Positions 41,759-49,150 of a DNA stretch of 56,241 nucleotides are shown piece after piece (the first letter of the stretch is position 1; each line of letters opens with the position of its first letter). The notes under the pieces were generated by a model. The model saw only the letters and a list, made by a program, of their open reading frames with translations. It was not told the origin of the DNA and did not search any database. Source of the stretch: Saccharopolyspora shandongensis (lineage in GTDB: Bacteria; Actinomycetota; Actinomycetes; Mycobacteriales; Pseudonocardiaceae). The position numbers and the translations under genes are program-made. The stretch lies in contig NZ_FNOK01000062.1 in the NCBI RefSeq assembly GCF_900106995.1, positions 1 to 56,241 of the forward strand, read 5' to 3'.

Positions 41759-42664
41759 CTAGGTGCGGGAACGCAGGCGGCGGAGCATGCGCGCGTCGGC
41801 GAAGCCGACCGCGTGCGCCGCGGCCTCCGCCGTCGCGCCCCGGCTGAGCAGGTGCTCGGCGCGCTCCGCGCGGAGCACCTGCTGGTAGCGCAGGGGCGTC
41901 AGCCCCGTTGCGCGCACGAAGGAGCGGGTCAGGGTGCGCTCGCTACAGCCCGCGGCGGCGGCGAGCGCGGCGAGCGGGAGCGACTCGGCGAAGCGGGCGT
42001 CGATGAGGTCCTGGACGCGGTGCACCGCGTCGTTGAGGTGCGAGCGGTGCCGAAGCATCGCGCTGGCCTGCTGATCGTCGCCGTTGCGACGGGCGTAGAC
42101 GACCATGCCGCGCGCGACCCGCGCCGCCGCGCCGGGGCCGTGCCTGGTCGCGACCAGGTGCAGCGCCAGGTCGATGCCGCTGGCGATCCCGGCGGAGGTG
42201 ATGACCCGGTCGTCCTCGACGAACAGCACGTCGCGCACCACGCTCGCCGCCGGATACCGGCGAGCGAGCTCGTCCTGCAGGTCGTGGTGCGTCGTGCAGC
42301 GGCGCCCCCGCAGGAGACCGGCCTGCCCCAAGGCGTCCGCGCCCGAGCACACGCTGGCCACCGTCCCGCCGGCGGCGTGGTGCGCGCGCAGCCGCTCGGC
42401 GGACGCGGCGTGCAGCTTCGGCCAACGCGGCGGATCGGCCACGCGCGAACCGGGGACGAGCACGAGGTCGTCCCTGGTCAGCGCGGGCCAGCTGGTGTCG
42501 GCGTGCAGCGGCAAGCCCTGCGCGCTCACCACCTCGTCGCCCTGCGCGACGTACGACAGTTGGTAGCGGTGCCCGAGGCCTGCGGCGGTGGAGAACGCCT
42601 GCGCGGGCCCGGCCAGGTCCAGCAGGTGCAGTCCCGGCAGCAGCAAGAACACAACGCGGCTCAC
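41759..42664 (-). CDS. GlxA-type transcriptional regulator (DJ-1/PfpI plus AraC domains)
   Basis: 301 residues: an N-terminal DJ-1/PfpI-like domain (about 1-180, with V-C-S-G-A-D-A-L-G around the nucleophile-elbow cysteine) and a C-terminal AraC/XylS double helix-turn-helix (L-A-A-L-A-A-A-A-G-C-S-E-R-T-L-T-R, then G-F-A-D-A-R-M-L-R-R). GTG 42664 gives a natural family N-terminus (S-R-V-V-F-L-L-L-P-G). Such proteins often activate catabolic or amidase genes. The hydrolase gene lies upstream on the same strand across a repeat-containing gap. Confidence 0.88.
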   Translation of the reverse strand: MSRVVFLLLPGLHLLDLAGPAQAFSTAAGLGHRYQLSYVAQGDEVVSAQGLPLHADTSWPALTRDDLVLVPGSRVADPPRWPKLHAASAERLRAHHAAGGTVASVCSGADALGQAGLLRGRRCTTHHDLQDELARRYPAASVVRDVLFVEDDRVITSAGIASGIDLALHLVATRHGPGAAARVARGMVVYARRNGDDQQASAMLRHRSHLNDAVHRVQDLIDARFAESLPLAALAAAAGCSERTLTRSFVRATGLTPLRYQQVLRAERAEHLLSRGATAEAAAHAVGFADARMLRRLRSRT

Positions 42665-42731
42665 GATCCGGTCATCCTACCCAATCCGCGCCACCACCCG
42701 GAGCCACCGAACCACCACGAGGGCGCACATC

Positions 42732-42842
42732 CCGATTTTGCCTAAAATTGGACATCCAACCCGGCCGGGTCCGGCTCCCGATTTTGCCTAAAATTGGACA
42801 CCGTCCCCGGGCCGGGTTTCCGATTTTGCCTAAAATTGGGCG
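42732..42842. repeat. Three copies of a 23-bp hairpin repeat (family F5)
   Basis: CCGATTTTGCCTAAAATTGG plus three bases recurs at 42732-42754, 42778-42800 and 42820-42842. Each unit folds as CCGATTTT-GCCT-AAAATTGG. Spacers are 23 and 19 nt and contain CCGGCCGGG/CCGGGCCGGG, so they resemble each other. The array fills the gap between the isochorismatase-like gene end and the GlxA-type gene start, both on the minus strand. Confidence 0.85.
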
Positions 42843-42873
42843 TTCTCGAATGCCTCCGCAGGCGGGTTCGCCG

Positions 42874-43464
42874 TCATCCCTGGGTGCCGGTGAGTTCCGC
42901 GACGGTGCGGACCGTCGCGAAGCGGCCCGCCAGGGCGTACTCGGTGCGGGCGATGATGTCCTCGGAGTGCAGGGTCCGCGGGTCCGCCAGGAGCTCCTCG
43001 ATCGTCTGGTCCGCCGGGGCGTCCCGGTGCGCGATCGGGTTCGTCGCCGTCGCGTCGGTGACGAACGTGACGTCGTAGCCGAGGTCCGAGGCGACACGCG
43101 TCGTCGTCTCGCAGCACTGCTCCGTGCGGATCCCGGACACCGACAGCTCCCGGATTCCGCGCTGCGTGAGGGTCTGGTGCAGGTTCGTGGTGGTGAACGC
43201 GTTGTGCGCGGTCTTGGTCAGCAGCGGTTCACCGTCCGCCGGGGCGAGCCCGTCCTGCAGCCGGACGTGGCCGTTGACCGGGTCGAACACGTTGCCGGTG
43301 CCCGGTTCGCTGTGCAGGACCCAGACGACCAGGTCGCCTTCGGCGCGGGCCAGCGCCACCAGCTGGTTGACCTGCTCGACGATGCCGGGGTTGGAGATGA
43401 CCCGCCACAACGGGCGCTGCCGGAAGGACTCTTGGACGTCGACGACGAGGAGTGCTTTGTTCAC
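42874..43464 (-). CDS. Isochorismatase-like cysteine hydrolase
   Basis: 196 residues of the isochorismatase-like hydrolase superfamily (nicotinamidases, ureidoacrylate and carbamate hydrolases). The triad is readable: Asp in L-L-V-V-D-V-Q near residue 9, Lys in L-T-K-T-A-H-N-A-F, and Cys in T-E-Q-C-C-E-T-T, where two adjacent cysteines occur. GTG 43464 is the start by family alignment but has no clear ribosome site. It is followed by a GlxA-type regulator, a frequent pairing. Substrate unknown. Confidence 0.85.
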   Translation of the reverse strand: MNKALLVVDVQESFRQRPLWRVISNPGIVEQVNQLVALARAEGDLVVWVLHSEPGTGNVFDPVNGHVRLQDGLAPADGEPLLTKTAHNAFTTTNLHQTLTQRGIRELSVSGIRTEQCCETTTRVASDLGYDVTFVTDATATNPIAHRDAPADQTIEELLADPRTLHSEDIIARTEYALAGRFATVRTVAELTGTQG

Positions 43465-43534
43465 GCTTGAGGAGTCTGGTCGTCCGCGCGCCCGGGCGGG
43501 AGGCACGATCGCGCCGCACACCGGAACGATCTGG

Positions 43535-45016
43535 TCACCGCGATCGCTGCGCGGGCTCGTCGGTGCGCGCGGGTTCCGGTGCCGACGCCTGCTGTTCGGG
43601 GGCACGGCTGCGCACCGCCGCCGCGATCACCCCGAGCGCCGCGATCGCGGTCATGGTCAGCAGCGCCATCCGGTAGCCGAGCACGAGCTGGTCGACGGCC
43701 TGCCCGGACACCCCGGAGATCGTCCCGGCGAACACGTCGGCCCGCAGCTCCACCGGCAGCGGGCCGGTGATCAACGCCAGCGCCAGCGCGGTGCTGACCA
43801 TCACCCCGATGTTCTGCGCGGTCAGCCGCATCGCGTTGCCGATGCCGACCCGGTTGCGGGGCAGGCCGTTCATCACCGCGGTGGCGTTGGCGGGCATGAA
43901 CAGCCCCGATCCGGTGCCGAGCAGCACGAGCCCGACGGCGATCGGTCCATAGGGGACGGTGGGGGAGACGGAGATCGCCAGCACCACCAGGCCGACGGCG
44001 GTCAGCACGCCGCCGGTGATCGCGATCGCGCGCGTGGACATCCGCCCCTGCAGCAGGCCGGATCCGGTCGAGGCGATCATGGTGGTCAACGGCAGCAGCA
44101 GGACCTTCAGCCCGGCCGCCACCGGGTCGTCGCCCTGCACCGCCTGGTAGAACAGCGCGATCAGCAGCAGCACGGCCATCCGCGCGATGGTGTTGAGCAG
44201 GCCCGCGGCGAGCCCGAACGAATAGCCGGGATCGCGGAACAGGCCGATGTCCACGGCGGGATTGCGGCGCCGCCGCTCGACGGCCAGGAACACCGGCGCG
44301 AGCACGACAGACAGCGCGAACGAGCCGAGCACCAGCGGATCGGTGAGGCCGCGCTCGCCGATCTGCGAGAGCCCGAGCAGGAAGCTGCCCAGGCAGAGCA
44401 GGATCAGGATGTTGCCTGGCGCGTCGACGCCGCGTTCGCCGGTCCGGCCCTTGTCGGGGCGCAGCACCATCGCGCCCCAGAGCAGGCACAGCAGGCCCAT
44501 CGGGACGTTGCTCCAGAACACCCACTCCCAGCCGAACCGGTGGCTGAGGAAGCCGCCCAGCGTCGGGCCGAGCAGCTGCGCCACGGAGAACGACGCGATG
44601 TAGATGCCCATGCCGCGGCCGAGGTGCTGGCGAGGGAAGGCGGTGGTCAGCAGCGCGGCGCTGTTGGCGAGCAGCATCGTGCCGCCGGCGGCCTGCACGA
44701 CGCGCAGGCCGACCACGGTCCAGGCGGTCGGCGCGAAGCCCAGCGCGAGGCTCGCGGCGGTGTAGACGGCCAGCCCGGCCAGGTACATGGTGCGGCGGCC
44801 GAACAGGTCGGCCAGCCGGCCGAAGAAGACCATCAGCGTGGTCGTGGCGAGCATGAACGACAGCAGCATCCAGCTCGCGGCGGTCGAACTGGCCTGGAAG
44901 TGCCGGGAAACCTCGGGCAGCGCCACGTTGAGCGAGCTGGTGCCCAGCCCGGTCAGCACGCTGGCGATGCTGACCACGGACAACACGCGCCACGCGTAGC
45001 GCAGCTGATCGTCCAC
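43535..45016 (-). CDS. DHA2-family (EmrB/QacA-like) MFS transporter
   Basis: 493 residues with 14 predicted helices. Helix 1 carries the T-S-S-L-N-V-A-L-P-E-V family segment, motif A is G-R-L-A-D-L-F-G-R-R-T, and motif C is V-A-Q-L-L-G-P-T-L-G-G. GTG 45016 is selected because GAGGAGG lies 7 nt upstream; longer upstream readings run into the promoter region. It is divergent from the SDR gene at 45173 across a 156-bp region with TTCTAGAA-type sites, so the two may be co-regulated. Confidence 0.87.
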   Translation of the reverse strand: MDDQLRYAWRVLSVVSIASVLTGLGTSSLNVALPEVSRHFQASSTAASWMLLSFMLATTTLMVFFGRLADLFGRRTMYLAGLAVYTAASLALGFAPTAWTVVGLRVVQAAGGTMLLANSAALLTTAFPRQHLGRGMGIYIASFSVAQLLGPTLGGFLSHRFGWEWVFWSNVPMGLLCLLWGAMVLRPDKGRTGERGVDAPGNILILLCLGSFLLGLSQIGERGLTDPLVLGSFALSVVLAPVFLAVERRRRNPAVDIGLFRDPGYSFGLAAGLLNTIARMAVLLLIALFYQAVQGDDPVAAGLKVLLLPLTTMIASTGSGLLQGRMSTRAIAITGGVLTAVGLVVLAISVSPTVPYGPIAVGLVLLGTGSGLFMPANATAVMNGLPRNRVGIGNAMRLTAQNIGVMVSTALALALITGPLPVELRADVFAGTISGVSGQAVDQLVLGYRMALLTMTAIAALGVIAAAVRSRAPEQQASAPEPARTDEPAQRSR

Positions 45017-45046
45017 GGCCGGGCCTCCTCCTCGAACGGGCAATAC

Positions 45047-45061
45047 TAGAACCGTATTCTC
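45047..45061. promoter_or_regulatory. TAGAR-N5-TTCTA motif, site 2
   Basis: TAGAA-CCGTA-TTCTC, 31 bp upstream of the DHA2 gene on the minus strand, matching the motif at 9 of 10 defined positions. A second partial site with the full TTCTAGAA core lies at 45132-45139, 34 bp before the SDR start, so each direction of the divergon has its own site. Confidence 0.5.
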
Positions 45062-45172
45062 ATCTGGGTCCGCCGAGGAAGCGTCCATCTGTGCAAAAGG
45101 CATTGACAGTGGTGGGAATCACTCGCAGTGTTTCTAGAAGACGGCTCCAAAAACCGGCTTCCGGGAGGACGC

Positions 45173-46090
45173 ATGGGCGGCATCGTTGACGGGCGGATCG
45201 TCATCGTGACCGGCGCGGCGCGCGGCATCGGCCGCGGCCACGCCCTGGAGTTCGCGAGGCAGGGCGCGAAGGTCGTGGTGAACGACATCGGCGCGGAGGT
45301 CGACGGCACCGGCTCCTCCACCGGGCCGGCCGGCGAGGTCGTCGACGAGATCCGCGCGGCCGGCGGCGAGGCCATCGCCAACGGCGACGACGTCGCCGAC
45401 TTCGAGGGCGCCAAGCGGCTCGTCGAGTCGACCGTCGAGCACTACGGCGACCTGAACGTGCTGGTCAACAACGCGGGCATCCTCCGCGACCGGATGCTGT
45501 TCAACATGACCGAGCAGGAGTGGGACGCGGTGATCCGCGTGCACCTGAAGGGCACGTTCGCCCCGCTGCGGCACGCCGCGGCGTACTGGCGCGCCAAGGC
45601 CAAGGCGGGCGAGGAGGTGGACGCCCGGGTGATCAACACGACCTCGTCCTCCGGCATCTACGGCAACCCGGGCCAGGGCAACTACGGCGCGGCGAAGGCG
45701 GGCATCGCCGGGCTGACCGTCATCGCGGCCCGCGAGATGGAGCGCTACGGCATCGCGGTCAACGCCATCGCCCCGGCCGCGCTGACCCGCATGACCGACG
45801 GCCTGGGGCGCCAGGTCCGGGCGCAGGAAGGCCGGTTCGACGTTGCGAACGCGGACAACATCGCGCCGCTGGTGGTGTGGCTGGCGGGCGAGAAGGCCAA
45901 GGGCATCACCGGCCGGGTGTTCAACGTGCGCGGCGGTTCGATCAGCGTCGCGGAGGGCTGGATCGCCGGGCCGGGCGTCGACAAGGGCGAGCGCTGGGAC
46001 CCGGCCGAGCTCGACGACGTGATTCCGGGCCTGGTGGCGGAGGCGCGGGAGAACGCGCTGACCAACGGCAAGGTCCCGAGCGAGGGGTGA
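45173..46090 (+). CDS. SDR family (3R)-hydroxyacyl-CoA-dehydrogenase-like oxidoreductase
   Basis: 305 residues, longer than classical SDRs and like the dehydrogenase unit of peroxisomal multifunctional enzyme 2. Motifs: T-G-A-A-R-G-I-G-R-G at the cofactor site, V-N-D-I after strand 2 (NAD preference), N-N-A-G-I-L-R-D, the Ser in N-T-T-S-S-S-G-I-Y-G and Tyr/Lys in N-Y-G-A-A-K. Likely role: oxidation of a 3-hydroxyacyl-CoA in side-chain or fatty-acid degradation. ATG 45173 has GGGAGG 4 nt upstream. The stop overlaps the PHP gene start (GTGA). Confidence 0.88.
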   Translation: MGGIVDGRIVIVTGAARGIGRGHALEFARQGAKVVVNDIGAEVDGTGSSTGPAGEVVDEIRAAGGEAIANGDDVADFEGAKRLVESTVEHYGDLNVLVNNAGILRDRMLFNMTEQEWDAVIRVHLKGTFAPLRHAAAYWRAKAKAGEEVDARVINTTSSSGIYGNPGQGNYGAAKAGIAGLTVIAAREMERYGIAVNAIAPAALTRMTDGLGRQVRAQEGRFDVANADNIAPLVVWLAGEKAKGITGRVFNVRGGSISVAEGWIAGPGVDKGERWDPAELDDVIPGLVAEARENALTNGKVPSEG

Positions 46091-46761
46091 GCTGGCGGCT
46101 GCCCGACCCCGGTCCCGTCCCGCCGGGCTGGGTCCGGGTCGACTGCCACCTGCACACTGTGCACTCCGGCGACGCGGTGTCCACAGTGGAGCAAATTGCG
46201 CAGCGGGTGGCGGCGGAGCGGATCGACGTGGTGTGCGTGACGGACCACCACAGCCTCGACGGCGCGTGGGAGGCCGTGGCACGCGACATCGGCGCGCGGG
46301 TCGTGGTCGGGGAGGAGATCCGCACCCGCGCGGGCGAGGTGATCGGCCTGTTCCTGACCGAGCGAATCCCGTACGTCCTGCCGCTACCCGAGGTGGCGCG
46401 CCGAATTCGCGATCAGCGGGGCGTGATCTACGCGCCGCATCCGCTGGACCCGAACCGGACCAGCCTCGGTGCCGAGGGCCTGCGAGAACTCCACGAACAC
46501 GGTGCACTCGATGTGGTGGAGGTCTGCAACGCCAAGATCAGCGACCCGGATCACAACGAGGCGGCGGCAGATTTCGCGGCCCGCTGCGGAATCCCGGCAG
46601 CGGCGGGATCGGACGCCCACGACCCACCGGGAATCGGAGCGGCCTATCTCCACATGCCGGACTTCGACGGCCCCACTGACTTCCTGGAAAAGCTCCCGGA
46701 AGCCCGGATCTGGGGCGAGTACCGAGACCACGTCGGCTGGCAGCCGGGACGGAGTTCGTGA
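46087..46761 (+). CDS. PHP-domain phosphoesterase
   Basis: 224 residues forming one PHP domain. Metal-binding motifs in order: H-L-H-T-V-H-S-G-D, T-D-H-H-S-L-D-G, G-E-E-I, Y-A-P-H-P-L-D and G-S-D-A-H-D, the pattern of trinuclear-metal PHP phosphoesterases such as histidinol-phosphatase or nucleotide phosphatases. GTG 46087 overlaps the SDR stop (GTGA), so it is translationally coupled to a hydroxyacyl-CoA dehydrogenase, an unexpected pairing. Substrate unknown. Confidence 0.87.
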   Translation: MSWRLPDPGPVPPGWVRVDCHLHTVHSGDAVSTVEQIAQRVAAERIDVVCVTDHHSLDGAWEAVARDIGARVVVGEEIRTRAGEVIGLFLTERIPYVLPLPEVARRIRDQRGVIYAPHPLDPNRTSLGAEGLRELHEHGALDVVEVCNAKISDPDHNEAAADFAARCGIPAAAGSDAHDPPGIGAAYLHMPDFDGPTDFLEKLPEARIWGEYRDHVGWQPGRSS

Positions 46762-46801
46762 GTGAAAAATCCGGTTCTTACCAGCATCATCGCTCACGAT
46801 C

Positions 46802-47254
46802 TCAGGACCACCGAGCGCCCTGCCACTGCAGGCACGCGGGGCGCCGACCGGTGCGGCAGAACTCCGCAACGGCATCGTGGATCGCATCGATCGGCAGGAC
46901 TGCGGACGCGGGAAACGCTGTCGGTGTCCCCGGGTCGAACCAGATCGTCGGCGCATCCAGCGGTGGCGCGGGATTGAGGCTGTTCCAAACGCCGGGTGGC
47001 TCGGAGTCGTCGGCAGTGTTGACGTAGTTGAGCGCGCCCCAGCCCGAATCGGGATCGGCGTCCAGCCGAAGCTGGTTACCCGGGTACTCGTGCAGAGAAC
47101 CATCATCGGATTCACGGCACGGCCGATCCCACACGTAGAACAAAGTCGCCCAATCGTGTTGCTCCGCCAGAGCGGCCAAGATCAGCGAACTGACTTCCGC
47201 ATCCGTCCGTGCGTAGCGGAGCTGGTTGTCGATAACCGCTGTTACCACAGTCAT
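46802..47254 (-). CDS. Imm1-family immunity protein
   Basis: 150 residues resembling the Imm1 family, cytosolic immunity proteins that neutralise deaminase or other polymorphic toxins delivered by contact. Seen: an acidic, tryptophan-rich sequence with a central S-G-W-G-A-L-N-Y and the C-terminal I-W-F-D-P-G-T-P-T-A-F-P and A-V-A-E-F-C-R-T-G block usual in actinobacterial members. There is no toxin gene on either side, so it is an orphan, as is common for spare immunity genes. It is convergent with the PHP gene. Confidence 0.75.
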   Translation of the reverse strand: MTVVTAVIDNQLRYARTDAEVSSLILAALAEQHDWATLFYVWDRPCRESDDGSLHEYPGNQLRLDADPDSGWGALNYVNTADDSEPPGVWNSLNPAPPLDAPTIWFDPGTPTAFPASAVLPIDAIHDAVAEFCRTGRRPACLQWQGARWS

Positions 47255-47385
47255 GGCCTGGCCTTTCCACGAATCACGATGGTTCGCTGCCGCGTGGCAG
47301 TGCGCGGAGATCGTTTCGGGGCGGTGTGACAGTTTTCATTGCTGCGAAGCCTAATTTGCCACGATCGTGTCGGCTGGAAGAGCGG

Positions 47386-47433
47386 GGCCGTGAGTCTTCT
47401 GGGTTGCTATTGCCGTCCAAAAGACTCACGGCC
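47386..47433. repeat. Family F3 hairpin, intact copy
   Basis: Perfect 13-bp arms GGCCGTGAGTCTT / AAGACTCACGGCC with a loop containing TTGCTATTGC. It lies 20 bp beyond the thioesterase stop (minus strand) and may end that transcript. Related hairpins with CCGTG-N-GTACTT arms and a GCTAT loop are at 48927-48970 and, split, at 31391/31686. Confidence 0.75.
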
Positions 47434-47452
47434 GGCGGACGGGCCGCGTCGG

Positions 47453-48262
47453 TTATTTCGCGGCCGGGTTGGCCACCGCCGTCACGGTGCAGTAGCCGAT
47501 CGGGCCGCTGGTGTCGTGGAACGTGCAGTTCGCCGCCGCTACGCCGTCCTCGCTGAGGTGGCCCGTGGCCTCGATGCCGATCGCTTCGCTCAGCGGGAGG
47601 CGGCTGAGCGTCAGCGTGTAGTCCGCGTTGATGAACTCCAGCTTGCCGTGGGTGCCGAAGTTCGCCAGCGGGCTGGCGAAATCGCCCGCCAACGCGACCC
47701 GCACGAACGGCGATGGGGATTCCCCCGCCACGAGCTCGTTGTTGTCCCGTAGCCAGGCGCGGCGCCGGCCGTCGGCGTTCCAGGAGCTGGTGGGCTCGCC
47801 GTCGGCGTCGAGCATCCAGATGTCGAACGGCGGCGGCCAGCCCGACGGCTGGGCGCGCGGCGAGCCGATCGCCTCAGGGCTCGGGACGTCCCAGGCCGGT
47901 GTCTGCTCGACGGTCTCGGTCGGCTGCTCGCCGCGGCGCAGCAGCACCGCGCTCGCCCGCGCCACCGGGGCGTCCCCGGCGTACACCGTCGCGTCCGCGA
48001 CGCGGATGCGACGGCCGTCGCGGACCCGCTGGGTCTCCACCCGGACCGGCACCAGCTTGGTGTTGCGGAACAGGTCGACGGTCAGCCGGGTGAAGTGGAA
48101 GTCCGGCTCGGCGTGCTCCTGCTCCAGGGCGCGGGCGAGCAGTCCGCCGAACAGCCGGCCGTGCATCATGTCCGGCGCCCACGGGCTGCCCGCGTGCGGG
48201 CCGGGCACCAGCCGGTCCCCGTCGATGGTGAAGAACGGTTCCGCGCCGTTGGTCTCGGCCAT
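47453..48262 (-). CDS. Acyl-CoA thioesterase-like double hotdog protein
   Basis: 269 residues with two hotdog-type halves, similar to the TesB/4HBT_3 thioesterase-like family. The first half contains H-G-R-L-F-G-G-L-L-A-R-A at the hotdog helix, followed by R-L-T-V-D-L-F-R; the second half carries G-K-L-E-F-I-N-A-D-Y-T-L-T. It would hydrolyse or bind an acyl-CoA. Its ATG shares a base with the TetR stop codon (TGATG), so it is translationally coupled to the regulator. It belongs with cassette II. Confidence 0.82.
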   Translation of the reverse strand: MAETNGAEPFFTIDGDRLVPGPHAGSPWAPDMMHGRLFGGLLARALEQEHAEPDFHFTRLTVDLFRNTKLVPVRVETQRVRDGRRIRVADATVYAGDAPVARASAVLLRRGEQPTETVEQTPAWDVPSPEAIGSPRAQPSGWPPPFDIWMLDADGEPTSSWNADGRRRAWLRDNNELVAGESPSPFVRVALAGDFASPLANFGTHGKLEFINADYTLTLSRLPLSEAIGIEATGHLSEDGVAAANCTFHDTSGPIGYCTVTAVANPAAK

Positions 48263-48888
48263 CAATCCTCCTCGTCTTCGTCGCGGAGCGGGTCCAGACG
48301 GCGGATCAGCCGCAGCGTCGCCTCCAGGACCTTGTTCGCCTCCCGCTTGCTGGCGCACGTCGCGATCTCGCGGCCCGCCTCGCCGATGATCGTGGTCAGC
48401 ACGGCGACGGTCACCCGGTCCACCGGGTCGGTGCCTGCGCCCAGCAGCACCGCGTTCTGCCGCACCCACTCGCGGCCGCGGGTCCGGCGGATCAGCTCGA
48501 ACCCGGGCGGCCCGTCGCCGTCCATGAACAGCCGCACCAGGTCGCGGCGCGCCCACGAGCCCTCCAGGAAGGCCCGCGCGCCCACGTTGAACAGCGTCAG
48601 CGGGTCCTCCTCGCCGCCGGCGCGGGCCTTGGCGACGGAACTGATCGCGTTCTGCTCGTGGGTGGCCTGGTGGTCCTCCCACAGCGCCAGGAACAGCTCG
48701 GTCTTGCCGCCGAAGTGGTGGTAGAGGCTGCCGACGCTGGACCCGGCGCGTTCGACGACCTCCGCCACGCTGGCCTCGGCGAACCCCTTCGCGGTGAACA
48801 CCTCGCGCGCGGCCTGCAGCAGCACGCGGCGGGTTTCCGCGGTTCGGCTCCACTGCCAGGCGTTGGAGCGATTCGTCTTGCCTGCCAT
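48262..48888 (-). CDS. TetR-family regulator of cassette II
   Basis: 208 residues: an N-terminal TetR helix-turn-helix (T-R-R-V-L-L-Q-A-A-R-E-V-F, then A-S-V-A-E-V-V-E-R-A-G-S-S-V-G-S-L-Y-H-H-F) and a helical ligand-binding domain. ATG 48888 is preferred over GTG 48894, with AAGG about 7 nt upstream. It is divergent from the acyl-CoA dehydrogenase gene and coupled to a thioesterase, so its ligand is probably an acyl-CoA. Candidate sites TAGAR-N5-TTCTA are found before cassette II and two other units. Confidence 0.87.
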   Translation of the reverse strand: MAGKTNRSNAWQWSRTAETRRVLLQAAREVFTAKGFAEASVAEVVERAGSSVGSLYHHFGGKTELFLALWEDHQATHEQNAISSVAKARAGGEEDPLTLFNVGARAFLEGSWARRDLVRLFMDGDGPPGFELIRRTRGREWVRQNAVLLGAGTDPVDRVTVAVLTTIIGEAGREIATCASKREANKVLEATLRLIRRLDPLRDEDEED

Positions 48889-48926
48889 GCCCACCTTCCC
48901 GTCGTGCTGATCGGCCCTGGTCGGGG

Positions 48927-48970
48927 CCGTGCGTACTTCGTGTCGCTATGGCAGCACAAAGTACTCACGG
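48927..48970. repeat. Family F3 hairpin in a divergent promoter region
   Basis: CCGTGCGTACTTCGTGTCGC and GCAGCACAAAGTACTCACGG are imperfect inverse copies around TATG. It sits 39 bp upstream of the tetR start, where a terminator makes no sense, which argues for a dispersed palindromic repeat. The sequence matches the two arms now separated at 31391-31412 and 31667-31686. Confidence 0.75.
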
Positions 48971-49089
48971 GCCCGGCCTGGGGAAACGTCCGCCCACCGG
49001 TGTTCGAGTAGTGGGATCACATTCTAGAACGAATCCGCCGTCGGCATGGCTACCACGGACGGACGCTAGTCGCGGGGCGTCCAAGTATT

Positions 49090-49104
49090 TAGAGTGCGGT
49101 TCTA
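49090..49104. promoter_or_regulatory. TAGAR-N5-TTCTA motif, site 3
   Basis: TAGAG-TGCGG-TTCTA, 47 bp upstream of the acyl-CoA dehydrogenase start. A weaker relative with the core TTCTAGAA is at 49022-49029 on the tetR side. Two sites in a divergent region headed by a TetR gene fit autoregulation plus control of cassette II. Confidence 0.6.
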
Positions 49105-49150
49105 GAAAGTCGCCGCCGGGCGACGGGGCCCGAGTCGAAAGGACTTCGCG

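Noticed and set aside
42732..42842. Possible CRISPR array
   Set aside because: Only three repeats, spacers of 23 and 19 nt that resemble each other, and no cas genes. The units are self-complementary hairpins between two genes.
45047..45061. KstR (cholesterol) operator
   Set aside because: The KstR consensus TNNAACNNGTTNNA has a two-base centre and GTT; the sites here have a five-base centre and TTCT, so only a resemblance is claimed.
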